Shown here one piece after another: positions 38,981 to 48,114 of a stretch of 48,114 nt of DNA. A model generated the notes under the pieces. It was not told where the DNA came from. It searched no databases and saw nothing but the letters and a program-made list of their open reading frames with translations. Position 1 is the first letter of the stretch, and each line of letters opens with the position of its first letter. The translations under genes were made by a program, and so were the position numbers. The stretch is from Phenylobacterium sp. (GTDB lineage: Bacteria > Pseudomonadota > Alphaproteobacteria > Caulobacterales > Caulobacteraceae). The stretch is from contig NZ_JAICYI010000022.1 in the NCBI RefSeq assembly GCF_025934275.1, positions 1 to 48,114 of the forward strand, given 5' to 3'.

Positions 38981-39000
38981 GTCCCCGCGAAGGCGGGGAC
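38981..39000. repeat. REP-like palindrome between convergent genes
   Basis: GTCCCCGC, a four-base loop (GAAG), then GCGGGGAC forms a perfect 8-bp hairpin, 10 bases past the monooxygenase stop. Short palindromes of this CCCCGC..GCGGGG type recur between genes in many alphaproteobacteria. A second, weaker palindrome (GGAACGAGC region, 39030-39060) follows. It may serve as a bidirectional terminator; only one copy is within this window. Confidence 0.6.
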
Positions 39001-39063
39001 CCAGCGGCCTCGCGATCTGAAACGAATTCGGCTTGGATTCCCCGCTCCCCGGGAACGAGCGGA

Positions 39064-40383
39064 TCAGACATTGGGCAGCACGAGCCGGAACACGGCCCCG
39101 CCGCCGGCGCGACCCTGGTGCTCCAGGCGTCCGCCATGCGCCAGGGCGACCTGCCGCGCCAGCGTCAGGCCGACGCCGGAGCCGCCGACCTTGGTCGAGA
39201 AGAACGGCACGAACACGGCTTCGGGATCGCCGGCCGGCAGGCCGGGCCCGTTGTCCTCGACCACCAGCGCCACGCGATCCTCGTCGAGCCGGGCGCCCAG
39301 CCGCACCGCCGCCCCGGGCAGCCCGCGCACCGCCTCGAGGGCGTTCTTCAGCAGGTTGATCAGCGCCTGATCGAGGAGCTCGGGATCGGCCGTGAGCCTG
39401 AGGCTCTTGGGCGTCACCACGCTGGCGTAGTCGACGCCCGCCTCGGCCATCATCGGCCGCATCAGCCGATCCAGGCGGTCGGCGAGCTCGGCAGCGCGGA
39501 TCGTCTCCGGCTCGGGCGCCGGCATGTCGGTGAGCCGCCGGTAACGGTCGACGAAGTGCATCAGGCCCTCGCTGCGGCGGCCAATGATCTCCAGGTCGTG
39601 GGCGATGGCGGGCCGGTCGGCCTTCGGCGCCCGCAGCCGCTCGCCGAGGCTCTCGGAAAGGGCGCAGATCGGCGTCAGCGAGTTCATCATCTCGTGCGCC
39701 AGCACGCGCACCAGGTCCTGCCAGGCCTTCAGCTCGACCGCATCCAGCTCGCCGGAGAGGCTCTGCAGCGAGAGCAGCGTGAGCCTGCGGCCCTCCGCGG
39801 CGAAGCTCGCGCCCTGCGCCAGCATGGCGCGTCCGTCCGCCAGCCGCACGATCTCGCGGGCCCCCGCCGGCAGGCTGCGCAGCCTAACTGCGGTAGCGGC
39901 CGGCAGCTCGGCGATGGCGGCGAGGGGGCCCATCCCGGCGCCGAGCCCCTGACGCGCGGCGCGGTTGGCGCTCACCACCTGGCCGGCGTCGTCCAGCACC
40001 AGCAGGGCGGCCGCCACATTGTCGGTCAGCGCTTCGAGATGGTCGATCCGCCGCTGGCGCTCGGACCGAGCGGCGGCCAGCCGCTCGAGCGCGCGGCCGA
40101 TGGCCTGGTCGGTTTCCCGCAGCCCCGCCTGCGGCGCCGGCCGCTCGTACCCCTCCGCGGCAAGCCCCTCGATGAAGCGGGCCAGCGTCCGGTCGGCCGA
40201 GCGCATGCTGCGCATCAGGTCGAGCGCCGCCAGCGCCAGGATCGCGACGAGCACCACGGCCGTCGCCCAGAGGCGCCGCTCCAGCGTCAGGAAGGCGCCG
40301 AACGCCAGCAGCCCGATGGCGATCGCCCGCAGGCTCGCGCCCAGCGCAAAGCCCGCCGCGCCGGTCGGGGGCTTAGAGGCCAT
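39064..40383 (-). CDS. Sensor histidine kinase, NtrY-like
   Basis: A 439-residue membrane kinase. Two N-terminal hydrophobic helices (about 14-33 and 40-57) leave almost no periplasmic loop, so it senses from the membrane or cytoplasm. Then a linker, a PAS-like domain (about 115-215), the dimerisation/phosphoacceptor helix with His230 (LAHEMMNSLTPI), and the ATPase: N-box LINLLKNALEA, G1 VEDNGPGLP, F-box VPFFSTK, G2 GGSGVGLTLAR. The gene overlaps the response-regulator gene by 11 bases, so the two form one operon. Probable partner of that regulator and controller of the divergent efflux operon. Confidence 0.92.
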   Translation of the reverse strand: MASKPPTGAAGFALGASLRAIAIGLLAFGAFLTLERRLWATAVVLVAILALAALDLMRSMRSADRTLARFIEGLAAEGYERPAPQAGLRETDQAIGRALERLAAARSERQRRIDHLEALTDNVAAALLVLDDAGQVVSANRAARQGLGAGMGPLAAIAELPAATAVRLRSLPAGAREIVRLADGRAMLAQGASFAAEGRRLTLLSLQSLSGELDAVELKAWQDLVRVLAHEMMNSLTPICALSESLGERLRAPKADRPAIAHDLEIIGRRSEGLMHFVDRYRRLTDMPAPEPETIRAAELADRLDRLMRPMMAEAGVDYASVVTPKSLRLTADPELLDQALINLLKNALEAVRGLPGAAVRLGARLDEDRVALVVEDNGPGLPAGDPEAVFVPFFSTKVGGSGVGLTLARQVALAHGGRLEHQGRAGGGAVFRLVLPNV

Positions 40384-40912
40384 GCCGCTCCATGCGCCGG
40401 TAGAGCGCCGGCCGCGTGAGTCCGAGCGCCGCGGCCGCGCGCGAGACATTGCCGTCGTGGATCGCCAGCGCTCGCAGGATCGCCCGTCGCTCCAGCTCGT
40501 CGAGATTGAGATCCGCGCCGGTCCGCCGCTTGGCCGTGAGCTTGGCGGCGTTGGCCATCGCCTCGACGAGGGCCTCATTGCGCCACGGCTTGAGCACGAA
40601 GTCCACGGCCCCGCGCTTCAGCGCTTCGACGGCCAGCGCCACACCGCCGTAGGTGGTCATCAGCACGACCGAGAGCGCCGGGTCGGCTTGCTGCAGGCGC
40701 GACAGCGCATCGAAGCCTTCCGCGCCGCTGCGCGCGCCGGCGGCGAAGTTCATGTCCAGCAGGACGGCGTCCCATCCCGCTGCGCCGGATTCCAACCCTG
40801 CAGGCGCCTCCATTAGATGGAGCCGCGCGCCGGTGCGCTGCAGCGTCGCGGCGGCCGCCTTCAGCACATCGGCGTCGTCGTCGACCACCAGGAAGGAGAG
40901 GGCCTGCCCCAT
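40373..40912 (-). CDS. Response regulator: receiver plus Fis-type HTH, no AAA+ domain
   Basis: 179 residues. Receiver domain about 5-120 with acidic pocket Asp11-13, phosphoacceptor Asp53 (LLDMNF), Thr (LMTTYG) and Lys108 (VLKPW). A long D53-to-helix loop (NFAAGARSGAEG) is like the NtrC-type regulators that pair with NtrY-like kinases beside MacB-type transporters. The C-terminal 40 residues are a Fis HTH (RAILRALAIHDGNVSRAAAALGLTRPALYRRM). The sigma-54 AAA+ domain normal in NtrC is missing, so it should act with sigma-70 promoters, like PrrA/ActR. Start ATG 40912, chosen over an upstream in-frame ATG at 40948 because MGQALSFLVVDDD fits the family. Confidence 0.92.
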   Translation of the reverse strand: MGQALSFLVVDDDADVLKAAAATLQRTGARLHLMEAPAGLESGAAGWDAVLLDMNFAAGARSGAEGFDALSRLQQADPALSVVLMTTYGGVALAVEALKRGAVDFVLKPWRNEALVEAMANAAKLTAKRRTGADLNLDELERRAILRALAIHDGNVSRAAAALGLTRPALYRRMERHGL

Positions 40913-41003
40913 GCTGCAGACTCTAGGGCCGACCGGCCGAGCCGCCAAAAGCCAAGCCGCTCAACGGTTTGCGTCCTCCGGCGGCCTGCGGGCGAGGGGG
41001 CGC

Positions 41004-41019
41004 TGTCCATTTCCGGACA
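41004..41019. promoter_or_regulatory. Candidate operator palindrome between the two-component and efflux operons
   Basis: TGTCC, six bases, GGACA (41004-41019) is centred in the 199-base gap between the divergent response-regulator and HlyD genes. A Fis-type HTH dimer binds symmetric half-sites, so this is a natural target for the neighbouring regulator. I see no other copy in the window's intergenic DNA; the proposal is inference. Confidence 0.4.
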
Positions 41020-41111
41020 CCGGCCTTTCGCCCATCCGCCGGTGGCGGGGCTAACCCGCTGAATCCCTGCGATTTCCTGGATGCGCCCGCTCGCCGGATA
41101 CTGGTGTCGCC

Positions 41112-42383
41112 ATGACCCAGCTGATGGATCGACCTCTGGAGCGGCCCAAATGGCGGCGCCCGCGCGCCCTCATCGGCCTCGCCGCGGCCGGCGGCCTGGC
41201 CGTCGTCGTCGCTCTGGGGATCGCGCTCGCCGTCGGCGCCCGCGCCTCCCTGAGGGCGCCGGCGGCGAGCCTCACCATCGAGCCCGCGCAACCGGGCGTG
41301 TTCCACGATTTCGTCGCGCTCCGCGCCAAGGTCGTCCCGAAGGACATCGTCTATCTCGATGCGCTGGAGGGCGGCCAGGTGGAGCAGGTGCTGGCCCAGG
41401 CGGGCGATGAGGTCCGCGCCGGCCAGCCGCTGGTCAGGTTCCGCAACACCGAGCTGGAGCTGGAGGTCCTCGACCGCGAGGGCCGGCTCGCGGAGTCCAT
41501 CACCCAGCTGCAGGCCTACGAGAAGCAGCTGGAGGACGCCCGCGTCGCCAACGAGAAGGCGGCCGCCCAGATCGACTACGACATCACCCGTCTCAGCCGC
41601 GACGCGAACCGCTACGACGTGCTGAACGCCAAGGGTTTCATCCCGCGCCAGCAGTATTACGCCACCCACGACGAGCTGGACCACAATCTGCGCCTGCAGC
41701 CGCTGCAGAGCTCGATCAACCGCGAGGAGGAGGTGCTGCGCCGCCGCCAGCTGCCGCAGATCAAGGCGGAGCTTTCCAACCTGCAGCAGAGCCTGGGCGT
41801 CGCCCGCTCGAAGCTCGACAACCTGGTGCTGCGGGCGCCGGTGGCCGGCAAGCTGGCCGACATGCATCTCGACGTCGGCGAGATCAAGAACCGCGGCGAG
41901 CGCCTGGGCCAGATCGTCCCCGCCACCGGCTACAAGCTCGAGGCCCGCGTCGACGAGTTCTACCTCGACCGCGTGCATCCGGGGGAGGCGGGCCAGGTGG
42001 AGGTCGACGGCCGCGAGCTGCCGGTGCGCGTCATCCGCGTCGATCCGCAGGTCAAGGACGCCACCTTCCTGGCCGAGCTCGGCTTCACGGGCCCGATGCC
42101 GGGCGACGTCACGTCGGGCGAGGCGCTCGACGGACGGCTCACCCTGGGCGGCGACCACCAGGCGCTGATCCTGCCGGCGGGGCCGTTCCTGGAGCGCTCG
42201 GGCGGCGATTGGGCGATGGTCCTCGACGGCTCCGGCCGCAAGGCGCTGAAGCGCCGGATCAGGATCGGCCGCCGCAACGCCGAGCAGGTCGAGGTGCTCT
42301 CGGGCCTGAAGCCGGGCGAGCGGGTGATCACCTCGGACTACACCGGCTACGACAAGATCGACCAGGTCATCATCACTCACTGA
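41112..42383 (+). CDS. HlyD/MacA-type periplasmic adaptor protein
   Basis: 423 residues. One TM helix (about 18-42, [23 protein letters not shown]) anchors it in the inner membrane. A lipoyl half-motif ([14 protein letters not shown]) is followed by a long coiled coil (about 120-225, [21 protein letters not shown]...) and the second lipoyl half ([22 protein letters not shown]), then a beta-barrel and membrane-proximal domain. It would connect the ABC transporter to an outer-membrane channel; no TolC-like gene is in the window. First gene of a four-gene operon. Confidence 0.92.
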   Translation: MTQLMDRPLERPKWRRPRALIGLAAAGGLAVVVALGIALAVGARASLRAPAASLTIEPAQPGVFHDFVALRAKVVPKDIVYLDALEGGQVEQVLAQAGDEVRAGQPLVRFRNTELELEVLDREGRLAESITQLQAYEKQLEDARVANEKAAAQIDYDITRLSRDANRYDVLNAKGFIPRQQYYATHDELDHNLRLQPLQSSINREEEVLRRRQLPQIKAELSNLQQSLGVARSKLDNLVLRAPVAGKLADMHLDVGEIKNRGERLGQIVPATGYKLEARVDEFYLDRVHPGEAGQVEVDGRELPVRVIRVDPQVKDATFLAELGFTGPMPGDVTSGEALDGRLTLGGDHQALILPAGPFLERSGGDWAMVLDGSGRKALKRRIRIGRRNAEQVEVLSGLKPGERVITSDYTGYDKIDQVIITH

Positions 42384-42397
42384 AGGGAACGGGGCGC

Positions 42398-43078
42398 ATG
42401 CTCAAGCTCGAGGATATCTCCAAGGTCTATCGCACCTCCGAGGTCGAGACCCTGGCGCTGGCCGGCGTCTCGCTGCAGATCGACCCCGGCGAATTCGTCG
42501 CCGTCATGGGCCCGTCCGGCTGCGGCAAGTCCACCCTGCTCAACCTGCTGGGCCTCTTGGACAGCCCGAGCGGCGGCGCCTACTGGTTCTTCGGCGAGGA
42601 CGTCGCCCGCCGCTCCGAGGCCGAGCTCACCAAGCTCAGGCGCGAGCACATCGGCTTCGTCTTCCAGAGTTTCAACCTGATCGATGACCTGACCGTCGCC
42701 GAGAACGTCGAGGTGGCGCTGCTCTACCGCGGCGTCGCGGCCGGCGAGCGCCGCCGGCGGGTGGCCGAGGCCCTGGAGCGGGTCGGCATCGCCCACCGCG
42801 CCCGGCATCGCCCGCAGCAGCTCTCGGGCGGCCAGCAACAGCGCGTCGCGGTCGCCCGCGCCCTGGTCTCCGTTCCGCGGCTGATCCTCGCCGACGAGCC
42901 CACCGGCAACCTCGACACCGCCAACGGCGAGGAGGTCATGCGCCTGCTCACCGAGGCGGCGGCCGCCGGGGTGACCATCGTCATGGTCACCCACAGCCTG
43001 GTCCACGCCGCGGTCGCCCAGCGCACCGTCAAGCTGCTCGACGGCCGGGTGGTTTCCGAAACCCTGCTGGCGGCCTGA
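42398..43078 (+). CDS. ABC transporter ATP-binding protein, LolD/MacB type
   Basis: 226 residues, a stand-alone ATPase. Walker [10 protein letters not shown] (about 39-47), Q-loop [12 protein letters not shown], signature [15 protein letters not shown], Walker [13 protein letters not shown], and switch His in VTHS. Closest in form to the MacB/LolD/FtsE group. Start ATG 42398 with GAAGGGAACGGGG upstream. It lies 14 bases after the adaptor gene and 7 before the first permease, with which it should assemble. Confidence 0.96.
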   Translation: MLKLEDISKVYRTSEVETLALAGVSLQIDPGEFVAVMGPSGCGKSTLLNLLGLLDSPSGGAYWFFGEDVARRSEAELTKLRREHIGFVFQSFNLIDDLTVAENVEVALLYRGVAAGERRRRVAEALERVGIAHRARHRPQQLSGGQQQRVAVARALVSVPRLILADEPTGNLDTANGEEVMRLLTEAAAAGVTIVMVTHSLVHAAVAQRTVKLLDGRVVSETLLAA

Positions 43079-43085
43079 GGTTTCG

Positions 43086-45554
43086 ATGTTCCGCAACTAC
43101 CTGGCCGCGGCGCTCCGCAACCTCTCGCGCAACCGGCTCTACGGCGGGGTGATGATCGCCGGCATGGCCGTCGCCTTCGCCTCGGCGATCCTGATCGGCC
43201 TCTACCTGCGCCACGAGCTCACCTACGATCGCTTCATCCCCGGCCACGAGCGGGTGTTCCTGGTCAGCCAGACGATCACAGCGCCGGGCAAGCCGCCGTT
43301 CAAGCTCGACGACACTTCGGCCGTCGTCGGCGCCGAGCTGAAGCTCCGGTTCCCGGAGATCCAGTATCTCGCGCGCTACGCCAGCGCGGGCTTTCCCTCG
43401 GTCCGGCGCGGCGACGTCAGCATCAGCGAGCGCAGCTTCGTCTGGGTCGATCCGGATTTCTTCAAGGTCCTGCCTCTCCCCGCGTTGGCCGGAGATCCCG
43501 CGACGGCCTTGGACCGGCCCGACTCGGTGGTGCTCACCCGGTCGGCGGCGCGCAGGTACTTCGGCCAGGATGCGCCGCTCGGCGGCCAGTTGCTCGTCGA
43601 TGGCCATCCGAAGCGGGTCACGGCGGTCATCGAGGACCTGCCGTCGAACAGCAGCCTCGTGGGTGAGTTCTTCGCCTCATCGCTCGCCCCGGAGTCGCTG
43701 CTGAAGCAGCTCGAGAAGGCCGGCTACTCCTCGAATGGCAATCAGACTTTCGTCCGCCTCAAGCCGGGCGCCTCGGCAGCTTCGGTCGACGCGGGATTTC
43801 GCACCTTCGTTCGCGACCGGCTCCAGCCGCTGTATGCGAAGATCAATCCCGACGACCGCGGGACCACCTTCGTCTATCGGCTCAAGCCGCTCGACCGCAT
43901 TCACCTCGAGCCCGCCGACGGCGGCGATCCGAAACCGGGGGCCGACGTGAAGGTGCTGATCGGCATCGGCATCATCGGCGCGCTCATCGTCGTCGTGGCC
44001 GCCATCAACTTCGTGACCCTGATGACGGCGCGCGCCGCTCGCCGCGCGATGGAGGTGGGCGTCCGCAAGGCTCTGGGCGCCGGCCGTCGCGATCTCGTGC
44101 TGCAGTTCATGGGCGAGGCGATGATGTACGTCGGCGTCGCCCTTGTGCTGGCGATCGCGCTCGCCGAGCTCCTGCTGCCCCCGGTCAATGCCGCCCTGCA
44201 GCGGAAGATGGCCTTCGACTACCTGTCGAACCCGGCTCTGCTCGCGGCCATGTTGGGCGTGGCCTTGGTCACGGGACTCCTCGCCGGGGTCTACCCGGCC
44301 TTCGTGCTGTCCGCCTTCCGGCCCGCGGCGGTGCTGAAGGGCGGACCCATCTCTGCGGGCGGCCGCGGGGGCCGCGTTCGCGAAATCTTGGTCGTGGCCC
44401 AGTTCGCCGTCCTGGTGATCCTGGTGCTCTCAACCGCCACGATCTTCCGGCAGACCGTCTTTGCGCTGAAGGACGCGACCCACACCAACAAGAACAATAT
44501 CCTGATGCTCTACGCCTCGCCGTGCACCGACACCTTGCGCGACGCGATTCGCCAGGTGCCCGGCGTCAAGGCGGCGGCCTGCTCCTCCCCGAACTCGGTC
44601 GGCCTCAATCATGCCAACGACATGGTCCGTGCGAACGGCCATCCGGTGATGGTCAACTACTCTCCGGTCGACTTCGGATTCCTTGAGCTCTACGGGGTCC
44701 ATCCCGTGTCCGGGCGGCTGTTCCAGGTCGAGCGGGCCGGCGACGACGGGGGCAGGACGGGTGGCGTCGCCCCGCCGGTGGTGATCAATGAGGCGGCGGT
44801 TCGCGCCCTGGGCTATCGCTCCCCGCAGGGCGCCGTCGGCAAGTTCCTGACCTGGCACTTCAATCCGACGCTCTCGATCAACAATCTCGATAACGTCGGT
44901 GCGCCATACCAGTCTTCGGCCATCATCGGCGTGATCCCCGACATCACCTTCGAGTCGGTTCGCGAGCGGGTGCCGCCCACCTTCTACTACGTGTCGCCGA
45001 AGAACGACGTGCTGACGTCTGCGGCGCTCAACGTGAAGCTGGATCCACTCCGCCAGGCGGCGACGGTCCGTCGGATCGACCAGCTGTGGCCGAAGATCAC
45101 CCACGGCCAGCCGGTCCAGCAGTACTTCGCGGACCTGTTCGTGCTCAGGCTCTACATCGACAACATCATCCAGGGCGGGTTTATCGCGGTCTGCGCGCTG
45201 ATCGCCATCTCCATCGCCTGCCTCGGCCTGTTCGCGCTCTCGGCCTTCACGGCCGAGCGGCGGACCAAGGAGATCGGCGTGCGCAAGGCGATGGGGGCGA
45301 GCGCCGCCGACATCCTGAAGCTGCTGATGTGGCAGTTCACCAAGCCGGTGATCTGGGCCAACCTGATCGCCTGGCCGGTGGGCTTCCTGGTGATGCGCTG
45401 GTGGCTGTCCAGCTTCGTCTACCGCGTCGACCAGGCGCCCTGGACCTTCGCCGCGGCCGGCGCCGCCGGGTTCCTGATCGCCTGGGCCACGGTCTTCGCG
45501 CACGCCCTCAATGTCGCCCGCGCCAAGCCGGTGGGCGCGCTCAGGTACGAGTAG
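43086..45554 (+). CDS. FtsX-like ABC transporter permease (first of a tandem pair)
   Basis: 822 residues. TM1 about 20-39 ([23 protein letters not shown]) followed by a large periplasmic MacB-type domain (about 45-285); then a block of four TM segments (about 292-460) with the FtsX motif [16 protein letters not shown]; a second periplasmic domain (about 475-690); and a C-terminal FtsX block (about 695-820) with [19 protein letters not shown]. This two-block layout is the long permease type found in mechanotransmitting exporters. It is a paralog of the next gene. Substrate unknown. Confidence 0.92.
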   Translation: MFRNYLAAALRNLSRNRLYGGVMIAGMAVAFASAILIGLYLRHELTYDRFIPGHERVFLVSQTITAPGKPPFKLDDTSAVVGAELKLRFPEIQYLARYASAGFPSVRRGDVSISERSFVWVDPDFFKVLPLPALAGDPATALDRPDSVVLTRSAARRYFGQDAPLGGQLLVDGHPKRVTAVIEDLPSNSSLVGEFFASSLAPESLLKQLEKAGYSSNGNQTFVRLKPGASAASVDAGFRTFVRDRLQPLYAKINPDDRGTTFVYRLKPLDRIHLEPADGGDPKPGADVKVLIGIGIIGALIVVVAAINFVTLMTARAARRAMEVGVRKALGAGRRDLVLQFMGEAMMYVGVALVLAIALAELLLPPVNAALQRKMAFDYLSNPALLAAMLGVALVTGLLAGVYPAFVLSAFRPAAVLKGGPISAGGRGGRVREILVVAQFAVLVILVLSTATIFRQTVFALKDATHTNKNNILMLYASPCTDTLRDAIRQVPGVKAAACSSPNSVGLNHANDMVRANGHPVMVNYSPVDFGFLELYGVHPVSGRLFQVERAGDDGGRTGGVAPPVVINEAAVRALGYRSPQGAVGKFLTWHFNPTLSINNLDNVGAPYQSSAIIGVIPDITFESVRERVPPTFYYVSPKNDVLTSAALNVKLDPLRQAATVRRIDQLWPKITHGQPVQQYFADLFVLRLYIDNIIQGGFIAVCALIAISIACLGLFALSAFTAERRTKEIGVRKAMGASAADILKLLMWQFTKPVIWANLIAWPVGFLVMRWWLSSFVYRVDQAPWTFAAAGAAGFLIAWATVFAHALNVARAKPVGALRYE

Positions 45555-45570
45555 CGGGGAGGGGACGCAC

Positions 45571-48033
45571 GTGCTTCGCAACTACCTGGCCGCCGCGCTC
45601 CGCAACCTCGTCCGCAACCGGCTCTACGCCGGGGTGACGATCTTCGGCCTGGCGGTGGGCTTCGCCGCCGCCATGCTGATCGGCCTCTACGTCCGCGACG
45701 AGCTCACCTACGAACGCTTCATCCCGGGCCACGACCGCGTCTACACGGTCACCCAGCTGATCAGCATGGGCGGGACGACTTTCGACGAACAGGCGACGCC
45801 GATGGCGATGGCCAGGCCCCTCAAGCTCGCTTTCCCGGAGATCCAGTATGTCGCGCGGCTGACGCCGTCCTATTTCCCGCCCACCGTCCGCATCGGCGAC
45901 CGGACGATGGCCGAGCTCAACCTCTACTGGGCCGATCCCGACTTCTTCCGCGTGGTCCCGATGCCCACCGTGGCGGGCGACCTGGCGAGCGCGCTCGATG
46001 CGCCGGATTCCATCGTCCTCACCCGCTCCATCGCCCGCAAGGACTTCGCCAGCGACGCGCCGATCGGCCGGACCCTGCTGGTCAACGGCCAGCCGATGCG
46101 GGTCACCGCGGTCATCGAGGACCTCCCGTCCAACACCCACTTCCCGTTCGAGCTCGTCGCCTCGGCCAGGTCGCCGGCCAGCCCGATCAGCCAGTACGAG
46201 GCGATCAACGGGCCGCTGACCAACACGCTCGGCACCTACTTCCGCCTCAAGCCCGGCGCGTCGGTCAAGACCATGGAGCCGCGCCTCCAGCAGTTCCTCG
46301 ACCGCAGCCTGCCGCTCTCGGTGCTGCAGTTCGGCGGCAAGATCCAGCGCCGCGCTTTCCTGGTCCCGATCACCCGGCTGCACCTCATGAAGGCGACCAC
46401 GCCGGCCTACAATTCACGCGGCCCGGTGGACCCCGCGGTGATCTGGGCGATCGCGGCGATCGGTGTGCTGATCGTGGCCGTGGCGGCGATCAATTTCGTC
46501 ACCCTGATGACCGCCCGCGCCGCGCGCCGGGCTGTCGAAGTCGGCGTCCGCAAGGCCGCCGGCGCCAGTCGCCGGGACCTAATCGTCCAGTTCATGGGCG
46601 AGGCCTTCCTCTACGTGCTGGCCGCCGCAGTGCTGGCGCTGTCGCTGGCCGAGCTTCTGCTGCCCGCCGTCAACGCCCTGCTGCAGCGGAAGCTGAAGTT
46701 CGACTACCTTCACGACCCCTCGGTCGGCCTGGCCGTCGTGGGCGCCCTCACGCTCACCGCGCTCCTGGCCGGGGTCTATCCCTCGCTCGTGCTGTCGGGC
46801 TTCCGCCCCGCCGCGGTGCTGAAGGGCGGACCGGTGCAGGCGGCGGGCGGCGGGCGTGTGCGCCAGATGCTGGTGGTGGCCCAGTTCGCCGCCTTGGTCG
46901 TGCTGATCCTGGTGGCAGGCACGATCGCGCGCCAGACGCGCTTCGCCCTCAACGAGGGGATGCGGGTCGACAAGGACCAGGTCCTGCTGCTGTTCTCCAG
47001 CCCCTGCATCGAGACGATGCGCGACGAGGTCGTGAAGCTCCGCGGCGTGAAGGCGGCGGCCTGCTCCGGCGATTTCGCCCTCAACCTCGCCAACAGCCAC
47101 GATTCCGTCATTCGCGACGGGCGGCTGCACGACCTGGCGTTGGCCTCTGTCGACTACGGCTGGTTCGAGCTGTTCGCGATCCGGCCGATCGCGGGACGGC
47201 TCTTCGAGCGCTCACGCCCGTCGGACGCGCCGACCAACGGGCCGGACAGCTACGGCCCCGTCGTCATCAACGAGAGCGCCGTGCGCCGGCTGGGTTTCGC
47301 CTCGCCGCAGGCAGCGATCGGCCAGAGCTTCCTCTGGCACGGCATGTGGGATTCCACCCAGCGCAAGCCCACCTTCACCATTCCGCCGCTGCTGTCCTCG
47401 CAGATCGTGGGCGTCGTCCCGGATTTCACCTTCGGCTCGATGCGCGCCAAGATCGATCCGACGGCGTTCGTGCTCGGCCGCAACGTGCCGCCGGATTCCA
47501 TCGCCCTCGCCGTCAAGCTCGACGGCAAGCAGGCGCCCAGCGCCATGCCCGCGATCGAGCGGCTCTGGAAACGGCTGGGGCAGGGCAAGCCCTACCTGCC
47601 GGTCTTCGTCGATCGCTTCACCATGCGGCTCTATGTCGACACCATCATCCAGGGCGCGACTGTGGCGATCGCCGGCCTCATCGCCCTCGTCGTCGGCGCG
47701 CTCGGCCTGTTCGCGCTCTCGGCCTACACAACCGAGCGGCGCACCAAGGAGATCGGCGTTCGCAAAGCCATGGGCGCGAGTTCGGCCGACATCCTGAAGC
47801 TGCTGCTGTGGCAATTCACCAAGCCGGTGATCTGGGCCAACCTGATCGCCTGGCCGGCCGCCTTCCTGGTGATGCGCTGGTGGCTCTCGGGGTTCGTCTA
47901 CCACGTCGGCCTGGCGCCCTGGACCTTCCTCGCCGCCGGCGCGGGGGCCCTGGTCATCGCCTGGGCCACGGTGTTCGTCCACGCCCTCAACGTCTCCCGC
48001 GCAAAGCCGGTGGGCGCCCTCCGCTACGAATGA
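45571..48033 (+). CDS. FtsX-like ABC transporter permease (second of a tandem pair)
   Basis: 820 residues with the same architecture as the upstream permease: [18 protein letters not shown] start, TM1, periplasmic domain, ARRAVEVGVRKAAGAS block, second periplasmic domain, and final [19 protein letters not shown] block. The first 60 and last 120 residues are nearly the same as in its neighbour, while the periplasmic domains differ much more. Start is GTG 45571, preceded by GGGGAGGGGA; upstream in-frame codons run into the previous gene. The two permeases may form a heterodimer around one ATPase pair. Confidence 0.92.
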   Translation: MLRNYLAAALRNLVRNRLYAGVTIFGLAVGFAAAMLIGLYVRDELTYERFIPGHDRVYTVTQLISMGGTTFDEQATPMAMARPLKLAFPEIQYVARLTPSYFPPTVRIGDRTMAELNLYWADPDFFRVVPMPTVAGDLASALDAPDSIVLTRSIARKDFASDAPIGRTLLVNGQPMRVTAVIEDLPSNTHFPFELVASARSPASPISQYEAINGPLTNTLGTYFRLKPGASVKTMEPRLQQFLDRSLPLSVLQFGGKIQRRAFLVPITRLHLMKATTPAYNSRGPVDPAVIWAIAAIGVLIVAVAAINFVTLMTARAARRAVEVGVRKAAGASRRDLIVQFMGEAFLYVLAAAVLALSLAELLLPAVNALLQRKLKFDYLHDPSVGLAVVGALTLTALLAGVYPSLVLSGFRPAAVLKGGPVQAAGGGRVRQMLVVAQFAALVVLILVAGTIARQTRFALNEGMRVDKDQVLLLFSSPCIETMRDEVVKLRGVKAAACSGDFALNLANSHDSVIRDGRLHDLALASVDYGWFELFAIRPIAGRLFERSRPSDAPTNGPDSYGPVVINESAVRRLGFASPQAAIGQSFLWHGMWDSTQRKPTFTIPPLLSSQIVGVVPDFTFGSMRAKIDPTAFVLGRNVPPDSIALAVKLDGKQAPSAMPAIERLWKRLGQGKPYLPVFVDRFTMRLYVDTIIQGATVAIAGLIALVVGALGLFALSAYTTERRTKEIGVRKAMGASSADILKLLLWQFTKPVIWANLIAWPAAFLVMRWWLSGFVYHVGLAPWTFLAAGAGALVIAWATVFVHALNVSRAKPVGALRYE

Positions 48034-48064
48034 GAGCCAAGCTGGGAGAGCGGCAATCGCAGAG

Positions 48065-48114
48065 CTAGGCGGTGGCGAGCTCGGGCTGGGCGGCGGTCTG
48101 CGGCGCGGCGGCCT
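48065..48114 (-). CDS. Possible 3' end of a further minus-strand gene
   Basis: The last 50 bases read on the minus strand as an Ala/Pro/Gln-rich peptide, AAPQTAAQPELATA then TAG at 48067-48065. Such tails are common in this genome's proteins. The bulk of the gene would lie beyond the right edge, so the product cannot be named. It could also be non-coding. Confidence 0.3.
   Translation of the reverse strand, partial: AAAPQTAAQPELATA

Overview
The window is high-GC DNA from an alphaproteobacterium, most likely Caulobacterales (Caulobacteraceae, Phenylobacterium/Caulobacter-like). I infer this from gene order and protein character: NDUFA12-DUF2155-aat-accC-accB-aroQ, and rne opposite amiC-PBP1A-prfB. 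The TATAG-type -10 elements and TTG/GTG starts also fit. No taxonomic search was possible. I see no tRNA, rRNA, CRISPR array, prophage or insertion sequence.

Layout. 1-4153: a partial cystathionine beta-synthase/cysteine synthase, a secreted protein of unknown function, a flavodoxin-like protein and a sulfotransferase fused to a DUF1232 membrane domain, all on the minus strand. 4539-10971: aspS, a secreted pentapeptide-repeat protein, a large shrunken paralog of class II ribonucleotide reductase, NDUFA12 and a DUF2155 protein. 10899-13885: the aroQ-accB-accC-aat operon (minus). 13953-15773: thiS-thiG-SDR. 15847-20682: DsbA-like lipoprotein, M48 protease and RNase E (minus). 21084-25966: amidase, PBP1A and RF2 (with its programmed frameshift), facing a LytM/M23 protein. 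27217-29187: tyrS-bcp behind a candidate tyrosine leader-peptide attenuator. 29195-32333: a serine hydrolase and a frameshifted CadC-like regulator. 32429-37060: efp, epmA and epmB around an oxidoreductase and a small unknown protein. 37130-38971: a flavin monooxygenase. 39064-48033: an NtrY-like kinase and a receiver-Fis regulator, divergent from an HlyD adaptor, a MacB-type ATPase and two tandem large FtsX-like permeases.

How genes work together. The amidase, PBP1A and M23 protein are cell-wall enzymes. AccB/AccC and AroQ start fatty-acid and shikimate synthesis. EF-P, EpmA and EpmB form a beta-lysylation set for translation through proline stretches. The kinase/regulator pair most plausibly controls the adjacent export pump through a palindrome in the shared intergenic region.

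Most unusual: (1) the class II RNR paralog at 7269-9737, which keeps the C-terminal TSCPD/zinc-ribbon part but appears to have lost the catalytic motifs, and has two NrdR-box-like sites 32 bp apart upstream; (2) a 15-codon leader ORF with tandem Tyr codons in front of tyrS, followed by mutually exclusive hairpins and a hairpin over the tyrS ribosome binding site.
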